Shown here: one piece after another, positions 27,101-41,093 of the stretch
Layout: each line of letters starts with the position of its first letter
How positions within the stretch are numbered: the stretch's first letter is position 1
Source of the DNA: Diploptera punctata
Taxonomy: Eukaryota; Arthropoda; Insecta; Blattodea; Blaberidae
Direction of reading: 5' to 3'
Length of the DNA stretch: 64,000 nt
Assembly (NCBI GenBank): GCA_030220185.1
Contig: JASPKZ010001233.1
Location: 2,168,501 to 2,232,500 of the forward strand
The notes under the pieces: generated by a model
Seen by the model: only the letters and a program-made list of their open reading frames with translations
What the model was told of the DNA's origin: nothing
Database searches by the model: none
Program-made: the position numbers and the translations under genes

Positions 27101-30100
27101 TTTCCCTCTGGTTTTACTACAAGAATCTTCAATGTCCATCTTTCATTCCCTATTCGTTCATTTGTCCTGCCCATCGCAATCTGCGAGATTTAATTGCTCT
27201 TAAAATTATAATATACAATCAAAGAATTACTATCTTATATGTCCGTATCCTCAACTTTACAAAATATTAATTATCTACAGACCTTACCGGGATTAGTCCC
27301 ATCATCAGAAGAACGAGCAGGAGGAAGGTCTGTATCTAATGACCTAAATAAAAATACTTTACAAAGTTGAGGAGATGGACCTATTAGGTAACACTTTTAT
27401 AATTTTATATTATACTTTTAATTTTGTGACTTATCACCTCAATGGAATTTAATCATGCATTTTATTAATATTGATTGTTTTTATTATTCCTGGTTTCCTA
27501 TACATATCATGTAGTCTTCTCAATTCGCCTGTCTGTTCATCTCTCTTTGGTCCAAAAATTTTCCTAAGAACTTTATTATTAGATACCCGTAATCTTTTCT
27601 CTTGCCTTAAAGCAAGAATTCATGTTTCGATCCATATAATATAACTGGGAGATTCGGATTTTAAATTGACAGTTAATTTAGAATTCGGACAACATCTCCC
27701 AACCAGTTCAGTCTTTGTGCCTTGATCTCAGCTATAATATTAGGAGAGTTATACTCATATTCAAGCTCCTCTATTTATAATTTTCAAGTTAGGACTATTT
27801 AACGAATAAAATTTAACTGTTTACTGACAAATCATTATTTAAATATAGTTATTTTAAAATATGTATGTATTTAATGTAAAGGTGATGTTTGAAAACAAAT
27901 GAAAAACGTTTGTTATGCTTCATTTGTTCATCACTGCAACCAGATCATATTATTTGTTGTCAAAGGATCGCAATATTGTAAGAATGCACCCTAGTGGAGA
28001 AAAAATGAAACACATCAAACTGTTTATAACTATCATTATAGGTCAGTCACTGCAAAAAAATGCTATGACCTATTCAGAATGTTAAAAAGGAGGAGCTTGA
28101 TTTTAAAGTGATAAAATTAAATTGGTAAAATCGAGGTGGAAAACGAGCTGTGATTGGTTGTAAATCAAAATTCATTGAAATGTGATTTGCCATTGACTTC
28201 CATTTGGGGCATGAGTTAAATAGTCAGCGAAAAAAGTGAGTATCATAGTGTAATTGTCAAAAACTCGTTTGATGTTGATGCATTTGTAAGAAATTGGATA
28301 TTAGAAAGGCAGGGGTTCTACTAAAAAAATGACACGTGGTCTACGAGACAAAAAGTTTGATGAACTTCGATATACATAAACATATATGTTGGTAAATTTG
28401 TTATATATACTTGCTTACCAAGTCTGCATCCTGGACGTACAGCTGGGAATCCTCTCACAAAATCTTGACACCGAAGACCAAACAGACTGTAGAAGTAATC
28501 ATCGACAGGAATATGGATTTCTAAGCAGTAAGGATTCTTCAGATGATCGGGTCTATGACAGCACTCCTCAGGCTCGTTTCGGTTCAGAGGATCTGTAAAA
28601 AATTATTATAAAATTATTTACATGTCGTTATTCAACGATTTCGTTCAAATGAACGACCAAAGGTGAATTATTTCATTGGTAACAATGGAAATCTTTGTAT
28701 ATACTCTTAAAAACGAGTGAGAGTCTTCCTGTTTATCTGTCCTTATGGACTCAAAACTACTTTACCGATTTTAATGGGGTTTCACTATCATTTAGAGAAT
28801 TATTCTGTGACAATTAACGTATATAATATATTGCCGTATATACTATAGAGCTGGAGCTAAAAAAAGTGCTTTGGTGCACTAAAAAGTAGCTTTTTGCACG
28901 CTTAAATGGCTTAAGCTGCCTAAACTATAACAAATTAATGTACACAGAATTGAATATCTCAAAAAATTCAACAAAAAAGTCCGCGATAGCATGTGTCTAT
29001 CCTTTACAGATAACTCACAATTTTTGTCTTTCAGATCATTGATGCCAAGAAGATCGGGATGAATAGATTCCCGTACAAAGCCGGATTCTCTTTCATAAGA
29101 GGCAGCTTTCATAGCTCGCAATACCACTGTCCGTTATTCTTGGACCAACGGATATGTGCCACCGTAAGAAATGCGAACAAAACACTAATTCCGTTTCTCC
29201 CTCGGTAAATTATTTCCCTCCCTGCATTCTTGCCTGTCTCTATTTTCTAGCTCTCTCTTTCTCCCCTCCCATTACTCACAGTTTTGAGCTTTCTTGCGGG
29301 ATGTTATTTGCACTCACAGTCTAGCTTTGTCAACTCAGTATCAGTATGTTATGTTATATAGTATGCAAATTGTAAATTATTATCATTAGCTTAATTCATA
29401 AGCATAAATTAGAATTCCTTTATAGTATCAGTATGTTATATAATACGTAAATAAATCGTAGCATGTAGTAATTTCGCCATAGCCGGTCCTTAGCCCGGAT
29501 GAGAAGGAAGGAGGGTATATGACTGTGTGTTCATTCCTAAAATTTTATAATTTTGTTAGGACTTCAAGATTACGTTCCAAATCTAACCAAATAAGACAAT
29601 GAGGCGAAGGAGAAGTATTTATGACGAAACATTTATCTTTAAAAGCTACATATGTAGATCCCCTTCACGTAATTTCCATTTAACCAACAAATATCCACTA
29701 TTATAATTATATCCATTAATCGTAGAAATCAATCAGTGTCATTAGACCTACTTAAATATGAAGCAATAATAATTAACCTTACAATATTCAAGAGCCTGAC
29801 ACCGGGGGAAGTTTGGCAACGTCCCTACTCGGTCAGTTACAGTGGCTTCTATTTGACGTAGTGGTAGAGGAGCGAGGTGGAATGGTGTGAGAACTGTCGT
29901 GTAATTTTCGAAGAACGATGCCAGCGCTACAGGGGCGCAGATCCGTTGGTCCGACTATAACGCTCTAGCGAAATCAAACAGTTAACAGTTAATTAAAAAC
30001 GTCGGGATAAGTAGTTTCCCGAGCAACACCGGGTAATCAGCTAGTTAATAATAAAGGTATGTTTAAGCATGGGTTTGGCATATTATTTGTCATGAGAGAG

Positions 30101-33100
30101 GTAAAAAGGAAGCTTTTGGTAACTTAGGTATAATTTTTCCTATAAATATTCAATGGAAATATCTACCAATAAAACTAAAATAATGGCCTTTTGTGGAAAA
30201 TCCCCAATACCAAGCAAAATTTGTTTAAATAACAACATTTTAGAGAGAGAGTTAATGAGTTTACTTATTTGGGATATAAACTCTCTTTTGTTGAAAATTT
30301 GGATTTATCAGAGAAAATTGTGAAATTCAACAAATCAATGGGAATCATTAATAGAGTTTTAAAACCTTCATTAGTGCAAAAATCAACTCGTACTCGTCTT
30401 TATCAAATAATGGCTCGACCAGTCCTATGTTATGGGAGTGAAGCGTGGACTATAAGGACGAGAGATGAAAGCAGACTAACAGCTTGTGAGATGAAATTTA
30501 TGCGCCGAACAGCTGGCTACACCAAATGGGATCGAAAGAAAAATGTAGAAATCCTTCAAGAACGTGTCACTAATACTAGACTACATCTCCAGATATCAGC
30601 TAAACTGGAAGGAACATGTCTCAAGAATGGCTAAATCCAGGATCCCCAAGGCAATAATGAACTACTGTCCAAATGGCAAACGGTCACTTGGTCGACCTAC
30701 GAAAAGATGGCACGAAAACAGCTTTCTCAGGCCGTAACAGTTCTTCTAGGACTAATACCTGGCAGGATGATGATGATGTATAAATGTAATGAGAATTATT
30801 GTAGTCGTTTTCCTTTTATTATTTTACTTAAAATTAAGATTTATTTCATTTTTATTTATTTGGATTTTCAAATTATGCTTCCTAGGACGGCCTAAGGGCG
30901 ATGGGAGGATATAATACCCAGTGAAAGAAAGTTCCCGCGCGGGAATGACGGTCTAGTGCGGAAGGTGGGGGTGTTGAGTTTACATGCAGGTGGATTCCTC
31001 GAATACCATTGACTAATGTTGAGTGGCGATTGTTGTATCGTTGTACGATTGTCATTGCCATTCCAAGGATTAGGCTTCATAATGCATCAGCCCAACTTTT
31101 CTAGGTCTTCCGACATCACGCCTTCCTCTTGCTTGATGCGAATAATTTATTGCTAACAATGGATTGGACCCTAGGGGTGGTGGTGGGTCCAACTTCCGAC
31201 ATCACGTCTTCCTCTTGCTTGATGCGAATCATTTCTTGTAACAATGGATTGGACCCTAGGGGTGGTGGTGGGCCCAACTTCCGACATCACGTCTTCCTCT
31301 TGCTTGATGCGAGTAATTTCTTGCTAACAATGGATATCTCTCCTTACTCATTCCATTCATGTGATCGATCCACTTTTGTTTATAATTCGTGACTATCCAA
31401 TAAAGGGTGTATATATATATATATATATATATATATTTTCATTTCTAATTCTATCAAATTTTTTACCCCTTTTACTTTCTGAGGAAGCTCATCTCCGCCA
31501 TCTGCATTCTATCTTTCTGCTTCTTCGTCGGAGCCCAAGTTTCTCATCCAAACAATATTGTTTGAATTGCCATAACTTTATACATATTTATTTTTGTTTC
31601 TTTTTTTATTTTATTTTTAAACGTTCTCTGTATTGTTCCACATACAATCTGTAAGTTATTTATTTTGAAATCAATATATCTTTCCATATTGAAGCTAATA
31701 TCGCGGCCCAAATATTTGAAACTAGACACTTGTTATATACTTTGATTTTATAAAATAATTTTGGATCTTACTGGGTCTTTTTCTCTAAAAGCCATGATCT
31801 TTATTTTTCTTACTGATATCTTTAGATCGTATAATGTACATATTTAATTTAATTTATGCAAATATTTCTGTACGTCATCTTCATTTTTCTGTATTATAAT
31901 TAAATCGTCTGCAAACAGAAGCTTATTTATTTGTACTTTATTATCTACTCTTATTCCTGGATTCACAAAAACTTTCCATTCATTTAAAATGTCGTCTATG
32001 TATATTGTTGTACTACACACAACAAGTTGGAACATATTTCTGTTATCGAGCAAGGTTTGTTGTGTTAATTTGACTATTACATTCATATGACGTCACACTA
32101 GAGTTTTATGTTAAATTAGTTTTTAATTATACTTATAGCACATTACCAAACTATGGTTTTGGAAAGTAAAAATACGATCTAGACTCGCATGGCGTTCGGC
32201 TCAGCCGCATTCCTTCTTGGGACTTCCTTTTTTTAGGAGTATCTTCCATCTGTGATGTTAACTTCTTATTGTGATTATGTTGGTGTGAAAGTGTTCAAGA
32301 TGAATTAAATAAAATAATTACAAAGTAAGCCATTTTATTTAGAAGACAGAATTATGGCTAAGCTTTTAGAACAATGTTCGGCAACTGGCGGACCGCAGTC
32401 CAACTCCGGACTGCGGAAGGTCAAAAACTGTTCGCCAAAAATGACCTCATACTCAACTCACAAAAATATATAAAATGAATGAACTAAAACATAAAAAGAA
32501 AATTTCCAATTAGTTACAAATAATATTTATTTACGTAGTTATATTGTTTCAACATTTTAAAACACGAGAACAATTTTGTTATACACTGTAGTTGCTAATG
32601 TACAGCGCAGGAGAGTGCGCTGGAGAGCGGGGGCGGAAGGGAGAAGCTTACTGGCCGACACAGCATATTATGTTATGTCGATCCACATAAATTCTCTGTG
32701 TACCCGAATGTAACAGAATAATTTTATTTAATGAAATCAGAAATTTTATAATTAGATCTCTGACTTTGGCAACATCTGAAGCCTGTTGTAATCGGAGCAA
32801 CCATATTCATTTAAACACACTTTGAAGACACTCTTCGCATAAGTTGCTCCCCGCGTGAACCTAATTAAAAAAAACTGGCTCAAGACCGCAAATGTAATTT
32901 ATCCCATTGTTCTTTTAATGCACACATTCATATCTATTGTATTTCGTATACTTTTGTGAGTGAAAATGAAAATAAAAACTAATTGGACCTCAATAAAATG
33001 TTTCAAGAGTGAGACCAGATACGTGTATAAAACAAGTGACTAGTGATAAAAATAGATCTTATACACGGCTATTCAATAGGTAGCTGTATGAAAATGTGAG

Positions 33101-34699
33101 AGGATTTGCGGTTATCATGTGAATAATTCATTTTTTTGTTCTGCTTGGAGTGACAATTCATTGTGGACAAACACTGGCGTGACAGATTTGAAACATGTAT
33201 GGCTATCAATAAAAGTTAAGAAACACAGATTTTATAAAAATCATCTGGACAATGAAATGACGAAAAATAGACCTTATATATGTAACAAACTTTAATTTAA
33301 TATTTATATATTATATACAGGGTGCAGCATAAGTCATTAAACGAAAATGCAGATATATTATTTTCAGTAACTTACAACATCTATAAAAAAAAAACAAATA
33401 CTGAAATTGTTCAAAATGACCTCCATTGTTTAAGTATTTATAATATCGTTTTAACACTCTTTTGCATATGCTATCACACAATTTCCAATTATTACTAAAA
33501 GTGTTTTCAAATTCCTGTTCATCAAATCCCGTAATTCTTACAGGTTTAGTGGTTTTGTACTGAAAACTTTGTCCTTCAAAATTCCCCACATTGAAAAAAA
33601 AAATATCACATGACTTGAGGTCTGGTGATCTAGGTGGCCATTCGATTTTATCACGCCTTCCAATCCATTCTTCAAAATTATCATCCAAAAATAAAAATAA
33701 GTGACTTAAAGTCATTTATAGACGATACAGGACAAGATGTATTCCCTAGGTAGCAAATTACCTCGAGCAGTAGAGTTTGAGATTATATTCTGAAGGTCCT
33801 GTATTCAAACCTCGGTTTCAACCAATCTGATTTTTTCCCATGTGCAGCGGTTAACTGACTTATGCCGCATTCTGTATATTTGGTTGTTCGTTTCGATTGA
33901 TTTTTTAACTTAGGCCTAAATAACTGTGACCTTCTCATTAGTCTATCACGAACCGCCACTGACACTTACCCGAGATATATTTTTTTAATTCAATGTCCCA
34001 GGTTGTCACTTTGACATTTCTGGTGTTCTCTTCTGGCATTGGCTTAATTGTAACCCACTTCCGAAGTTGGGGCGCCTAGAAGGCGGAGTTACGTTACCCT
34101 GATGATATGATGAGTGATAAATGATAATGAAGCGCCAGGAGAGTTCTTAACCTAAATTCCAGATCATGGGCAACCACGGGAATGATTCCATTTAAGGAAA
34201 AACTCCTATGGTTTGTCCGGGAATCGAACCTGGGACCTCATGAACAGTAGGCACAAAGCTGACTACTAGTTCATTAGCCTGGTCAGTTCTATATGCTTGG
34301 AAGAAATGTGGCGGTTTTATGAATATGTTATTGCTTAATCGTGCGATCGAAATTGTTACCGAAGCTGTGCTTCAGTTGCTTCCACTGATTGCACGCCACT
34401 GGATGGACCTGTTTTGAAAGGAACATAAAGAGAGAGACATGTAAGTGGAAAAGTGACGTTTGATTTACCTAGTGGAGTGGCTGTGAGTGTGTAGTCGTGA
34501 TCCATGAATTGTCCCCAGGCTATCAGCATCACAGTGCCTGCATGGTCGTGGAATCCTTCATCGGGATGTACAGTTCTGGACACGATTCGGGGTAGAGGCA
34601 GCTGGTTTCCAGTCACACTAATTCTGGGCGCTGTCATACCGTCAGCGTACAGTGGACCAACCAGCCTGTATCAAAAGAAACAAAATTCATTTTAGTGAT

Positions 34700-34770
<71 letters not shown>

Positions 34771-35817
34771 CAACAATAAAAACAATAATAATAATAATAA
34801 TAACAACAATAAAAACAATAATAATAACAATAAAAACAATAATAATAACAATAATAACAATAAAACAATAATAATAACAATAAAAACAATAATAATAACA
34901 ATAATAATAACAATAATAACAATAAAAATAACAATAATAATAATAATAATAATCCATCCATAGTTATTCTGCCTGAAGGCAGGTCCTTCACTACAATCAT
35001 AGCATTTCCATGCTATGCTTGCAGCTTTACTAGGGAATTGTAGGTGTGGTAGCTTCCCGTTGCTTTCCACACCGGTGAAGGATGATGATGATGGCCATAT
35101 GATTTCGGGGACCGTTTGGGCCTTAAAGTTTTCCTGACATTTGTCTTACAGGTGAGGAAAAACCCCGATAAAAACCTCACCCAGAAAAACTGCCCCGACC
35201 GGGGATCGATCCCGAGCCCGCTGTGTGACAAGGCAGCACGCTACCTCGAGACCACAGCGCGCGGTGGACAACAACAACAACGACGACGACGATGATGATG
35301 ATAATAATAATGATGATGATTAATAATGATGATGATGATGATAATAATGATGATAATGATGATAATAATAATAATAATGATGTAACATTATGTTATCAGT
35401 GATAATAGCAGAACTCCATGGCGCGACAGGCCTGTCTGTTAACCGGCTGCTGGCCTCACATTCACATGTGTTAACCACAGAGGTAGTCGATTATCGAGCC
35501 TGTGTAGGGGGTGACATGTGGTCAGAATGTCGGGTCACCCAACCGTTATAGCTGGTTTTCTCAATCTGGAGCCGCTACTTATTGCAGCTACGTTGCTGAG
35601 TGGGCACCGGTCCCATACTGGCCGAACTTTCATGAGAAAATTTCTTCCACCATGAAGACCCGAACTAGCACAAATCCCGTAGCTCTGCGCTAAGACATCT
35701 TTGCCTTAACCAATCGGCTACAGCGCGGGACATTGATAATAATGATGATGATGATGATGATGATAATAATAATAATAATAATAATTAATAATGACAGTAA
35801 TGATAATGGTATAGACG

Positions 35818-35864
<47 letters not shown>

Positions 35865-36177
35865 CTTAATGATTATGGCCATCGCAATCATCATCATTCA
35901 TATTCATCTTAGGTTAAGCTTAGGATTAGGGACTCTCCTGGCGCACCATCATCATCATCATCATCATCACCCATCATATCATCGGGGCAACGTAACCCCG
36001 CCTTCCAGGCGTCCCAACCTCAGAAGTGGGTTACAAGTAAGCCATGCCAGGAGAGAAACCAGGAATGTCGAAAGACAAACCTGGGGCATTTGGAAAAAAA
36101 AATGATTATGACAATAATGATATGATATAAATACTAATAATAATGATAGTAATAACAATAATAATACGAGTAATAAC

Positions 36178-36221
<44 letters not shown>

Positions 36222-37057
36222 AGTCCACCGCTATGGTCTCGAGTAGCGTGCTGCCTTGTCACGCAGTGGGCGCGAGTTTGATCCTCGGTCGGGATAAGCT
36301 TCCAAAAGGTATCCGCTCTTAAAGTGATCCTCCTCAAAACAAAACCATGTGACCTGCTCGCTTTTCATTGGTTATGGACTCCGATGTACGAAGTAGAAGC
36401 AATAAGTTCGCGAAAAAGTAGTTGCCCCGTATAACGTAGTAAAGCGTACCTTACTTGCTTTGTCACTGCCCCGTATAACGTAGTAAAGCGTACCTCTTCA
36501 TAAAACAGCTGTATTTCAACTTGCATTCACTTTCTTGGAAAACTGTGACATGTCAGTCATTCTTTGGCATCTGTGGAATGTATTAAATGTGGCAACAAGG
36601 CCTGCTTTATAATTTTTTGTAAAATTCTAACGGTACTTTTTTTGTGTTTTCTGCCCTATTTTTGAAAGCCTCCACCGGTTTATCTGTAACCATGACAAGC
36701 GAAAGCAAAAGTTCATGTGTTAGTAAAACTACCTGTAATTTAAACCCATTGTTCAGTGAAGACGTTGTGGCCGCGATAGATGAGGAATTTAATTATGAAA
36801 GTGATAGTTCTGACGCTTCTTGGATGGGTAGTTTAGTGCAATATAGTCATATAGAACAAACGAGTGACAGTGATGAAGAAATCGTAGCGTCGACGACAGA
36901 GCGCACTGATTATAACGAGAACAATAATAATTACTCTTTTAATAATTGGTCCTCAGAACTTAATTTTAAAGAATTGGAATCTTCCTCATCACCAAATAAA
37001 ATTATAAACGGATAAGGACAATTTTTCTTTATTATGAACCGGTAATAGAGAAAGTAA

Positions 37058-37120
<63 letters not shown>

Positions 37121-37475
37121 ATTTTATCTGTAGTAGAACTTGGATATGCGAGAATTTTTACTAATGATGTTACTTTCTGTGTCTGTGTCTTCATTTATCA
37201 GCGAAATATAGTTTTTTAACAGTGGTACATTATTTCAAGTTGAAATTAAAAAATAAATAGAAACGGACTAATACAGTTTATCATAATAATTTTAGAAATA
37301 TATTTTATGCAAACTATAAACATTGCTATCTCCATAAGATATTAAACTGAGGATAGGAATATATAATTTATTCATACATATAAAATATTAATTGTTTATA
37401 AATATATTTGCTTCAGTGATGATATTATTGAAAGGTAATATTATCCATCCTTACAATTGTGGAATACTTTGAGGT

Positions 37476-37527
<52 letters not shown>

Positions 37528-40500
37528 TTATCGTGACATATTTACAAAATTAATAATTAATTATTTGATGAAGATATTTGTAATTTGAAAACAAGTTTTT
37601 GATTTAGCTTATTTCACATGATTTTTCAGAAGAGTTCACAGATAGTACACATATGCCATTCTTCAATTAAAAGTGTCTAGAAGACATTTAAACTTTAAAT
37701 GCCGTAAAAGGAATATGACTGTCTCTATACAGCATACTACTGGAAATAACTGAGCGGGGCAAAGGGTTAAATTAAAAATATGTCCTCTGAATATACTTGT
37801 TATACTTAGTGAATGAAAATAACAATAATCACAATATAGAAAATATTATAAAATTATCCTAATCAATAATTACAATTTAAAATAGTTTATTACATATGGA
37901 TGATACAGTTGAGTCATGCTTCAGTGAATTCCGATGTAACAGTATGACTGAAGGTGTCGAGTCTTCTGTTCCTGTGTCACCATCTAAATTTTTGTAAACA
38001 CGTCTGGCAAACCTTTTGACTAATAGTCAAAAACACTTATTTTAAATGTATTTCACAAGTTCAATGAAAAATCTGACCATTTTTCTTGTTATCTACTCCA
38101 TTCAATGATCAGTTGATCACATGTCTTATATACTTAAAACAGGCTCCCTGTCAATGTGACAGTAATTATGGCATGAATAGCGGAAAGATACAATTGACGT
38201 TGTTTCTTGTTATCTACTCCATTCAATGATCAGTTGATCACATGTCTTATATACTTAACACGTGCTCCCTGTCAATGTGACAGTAATTGTGGCATGAATA
38301 GCGGAAAGATACAATTGACGTTGTTTCTTGTTATCTACTCCATTCAATGATCAGTTGATCACATGTCTTATATACTTAACACGTGCTCCCTGTCAATGTG
38401 ACAGTAATTGTGGCATGAATAGCGGAAGGATACAATTGACGTTGTTTCTTGTTATCTACTCCATTCAATGATCAGTTGATCACATGTCTTATATACTTAA
38501 CACGTGCTCCCTGTCAATGTGACAGTAATTGTGGCATGAATAGCGGAAGGATACAATTGACGTGTTTCTTGTTTTCTACTCAATTCAATGATCAGTTGAT
38601 CACATGTCTTATATACTTAACACGTGCTACCTATCAATGTGACAGTAATTGTGGCATGAATAGCAGATGGATACAATTGACGTTGTTTCTTGTTATCTAC
38701 TCCATTCAGTGATCAGTTGATCACATGTCTTATATACTTAACACGTGCTACCTATCAATGTGACAGTAATTGTGGCATGAATAGCGGAAGGATACAATTG
38801 ACGTTATTTCTTGTTTTCTACTCCATTCAATGATCAGTTGATCACATGTCTTATATACTTAACTCGTGCTCCCTGTCAATGTGACAATAATTGTGGCATG
38901 AATAGCAGAAGGATACAATTGACGTTGTTTCTTGTTATCTACTCCATTCAATGATCAGTTGATCACATGTCTTATATACTTAACACGTGCTACCTATCAA
39001 TGTGACAGTAATTGTGGCATGAATAGCGGAAGGATACAATTGACGTTGTTTCTTGTTATCTACTCCATTTAATAACTGAGCGGGGTAAAGGGTTAAATTA
39101 AAAATATGTCCTCTGAATATACTTGTTATACTTAGTGAATGAAAATAACAATAATCACAATATAGAAAATATTATAAAATTATCCTAATCAATAATTACA
39201 ATTTAAAATAGTTTATTACATATGGATGATACAGTTGAGTCATGCTTCAGTGAATTCCGATGTAACAGTATGACTGAAGGTGTCGAGTCTTCTGTTCCTG
39301 TGTCACCATCTAAATTTTTGTAAACACGTCTGGCAAACCTTTTGACTAATAGTCAAAAACACTTATTTTAAATGTATTTTACAAGTTCAATGAAAAATCT
39401 GACCATTTTTTCTTGTTATCTACTCCATTCAATGATCAGTTGATCACATGTCTTATATACTTAAAACAGGCTCCCTGTCAATGTGACAGTAATTGTGGCA
39501 TGAATAGCGGAAAGATACAATTGACGTTGTTTCTTGTTATCTACTCCATTCAATGATCAGTTGATCACATGTCTTATATACTTAACACGTGCTCCCTGTC
39601 AATGTGACAGTAATTGTGGCATGAATAGCGGAAGGACGTTGTTTCTTGTTATCTACTCCATTCAATGATCAGTTGATCACATGTCTTATATACTTAACAC
39701 GTGCTCCCTGTCAATGTGACAGTAATTGTGGCATGAATAGCGGAAGGATACAATTGACGTTGTTTCTTGTTATCTACTCCATTCAATGATCAGTTGATCA
39801 CATGCCTTATATACTTAACACGTGCTCCCTGTCAATGTGACAGTAATTGTGGCATGAATAGCGGAAGGATACAATTGACGTTGTTTCTTGTTATCTACTC
39901 CATTCAATGATCAGTTGATCACATGTCTTATATACTTAACACGTGCTCCCTGTCAATGCGACAGTAATTGTGGCATGAATAGCGGAAGGACGTTGTTTCT
40001 TGTTATCTACTCCATTCAATGATCAGTTGATCACATGTCTTATATACTTAACACGTGCTCCCTGTCAATGCGACAGTAATTGTGGCATGAATAGCGGAAG
40101 GATACAATTGACGTGTTTCTTGTTTTCTACTCAATTCAATGATCAGTTGATCACATGTCTTATATACTTAACACGTGCTACCTATCAATGTGACAGTAAT
40201 TGTGGCATGAATAGCGGAAGGATACAATTGACGTTGTTTCTTGTTATCTACTCCATTCAATGATCAGTTGATCACATGTCTTATATACTTAACTCGTGCT
40301 CCCTGTCAATGTGACAATAATTGTGGCATGAATAGCAGAAGGATACAATTGACGTTGTTTCTTGTTATCTACTCCATTCAATGATCAGTTGATCACATGT
40401 CTTATATACTTAACACGTGCTACCTATCAATGTGACAGTAATTGTGGCATGAATAGCGGAAGGATACAATTGACGTTGTTTCTTGTTATCTACTCCATTC

Positions 40501-41039
40501 AATGAACAGTTGAACACATGTCTTATATACTTAACACGTGCTCCCTGTCAATGTGACAGTAATTGTGGCATGAATAGCGGAATGATACAATTGACGTTGT
40601 TTCTTGTTATCTACTCCATTCAATGATCAGTTGATCACATGTCTTATATACTTAACACGTGCTCCCTATGAATGTGACAGTAATTGTGGCATGAATAGCG
40701 GAAGGATACAATTGACGTTTGTTTATGTTAGGATCATTCTAAGGGCGGATAAGGTATAGGTGAGTTTTTAGGGGGTTTTATTCAGCTGTCAGACAAATGT
40801 CAGGAAGCTTTAAGGCCCAAATGGTCCCCAATTATCTGGCAAGCATTATCATATTCACCTCATTAGATTACGTTTAGGATTACATTCTGTCCTGGCCATC
40901 ATTACTATCATTATCGAAGCAACATAACTCTGACTCCCAGGCGCTCCAACCTCAGAAGTTGGTTACGATAACACTCATGCCAGAGGAGAATACCAGAAAT
41001 GTCGTAATGACAACCTGCTGGTATTGGATATAAAAATAA

Positions 41040-41093
<54 letters not shown>

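Noticed and set aside
34634..35070. Poly-Asn, poly-Ile and poly-Leu/Tyr ORFs
   Set aside because: They are the reading frames of an AAT microsatellite.
38449..40263. Two 87-codon ORFs inside the satellite
   Set aside because: They arise from the repeat period and repeat with it. No start context or codon bias.
37745..40720. CRISPR array
   Set aside because: Tandem units are contiguous and almost identical over their whole 121 bp, with no variable spacers; it is a eukaryotic satellite.
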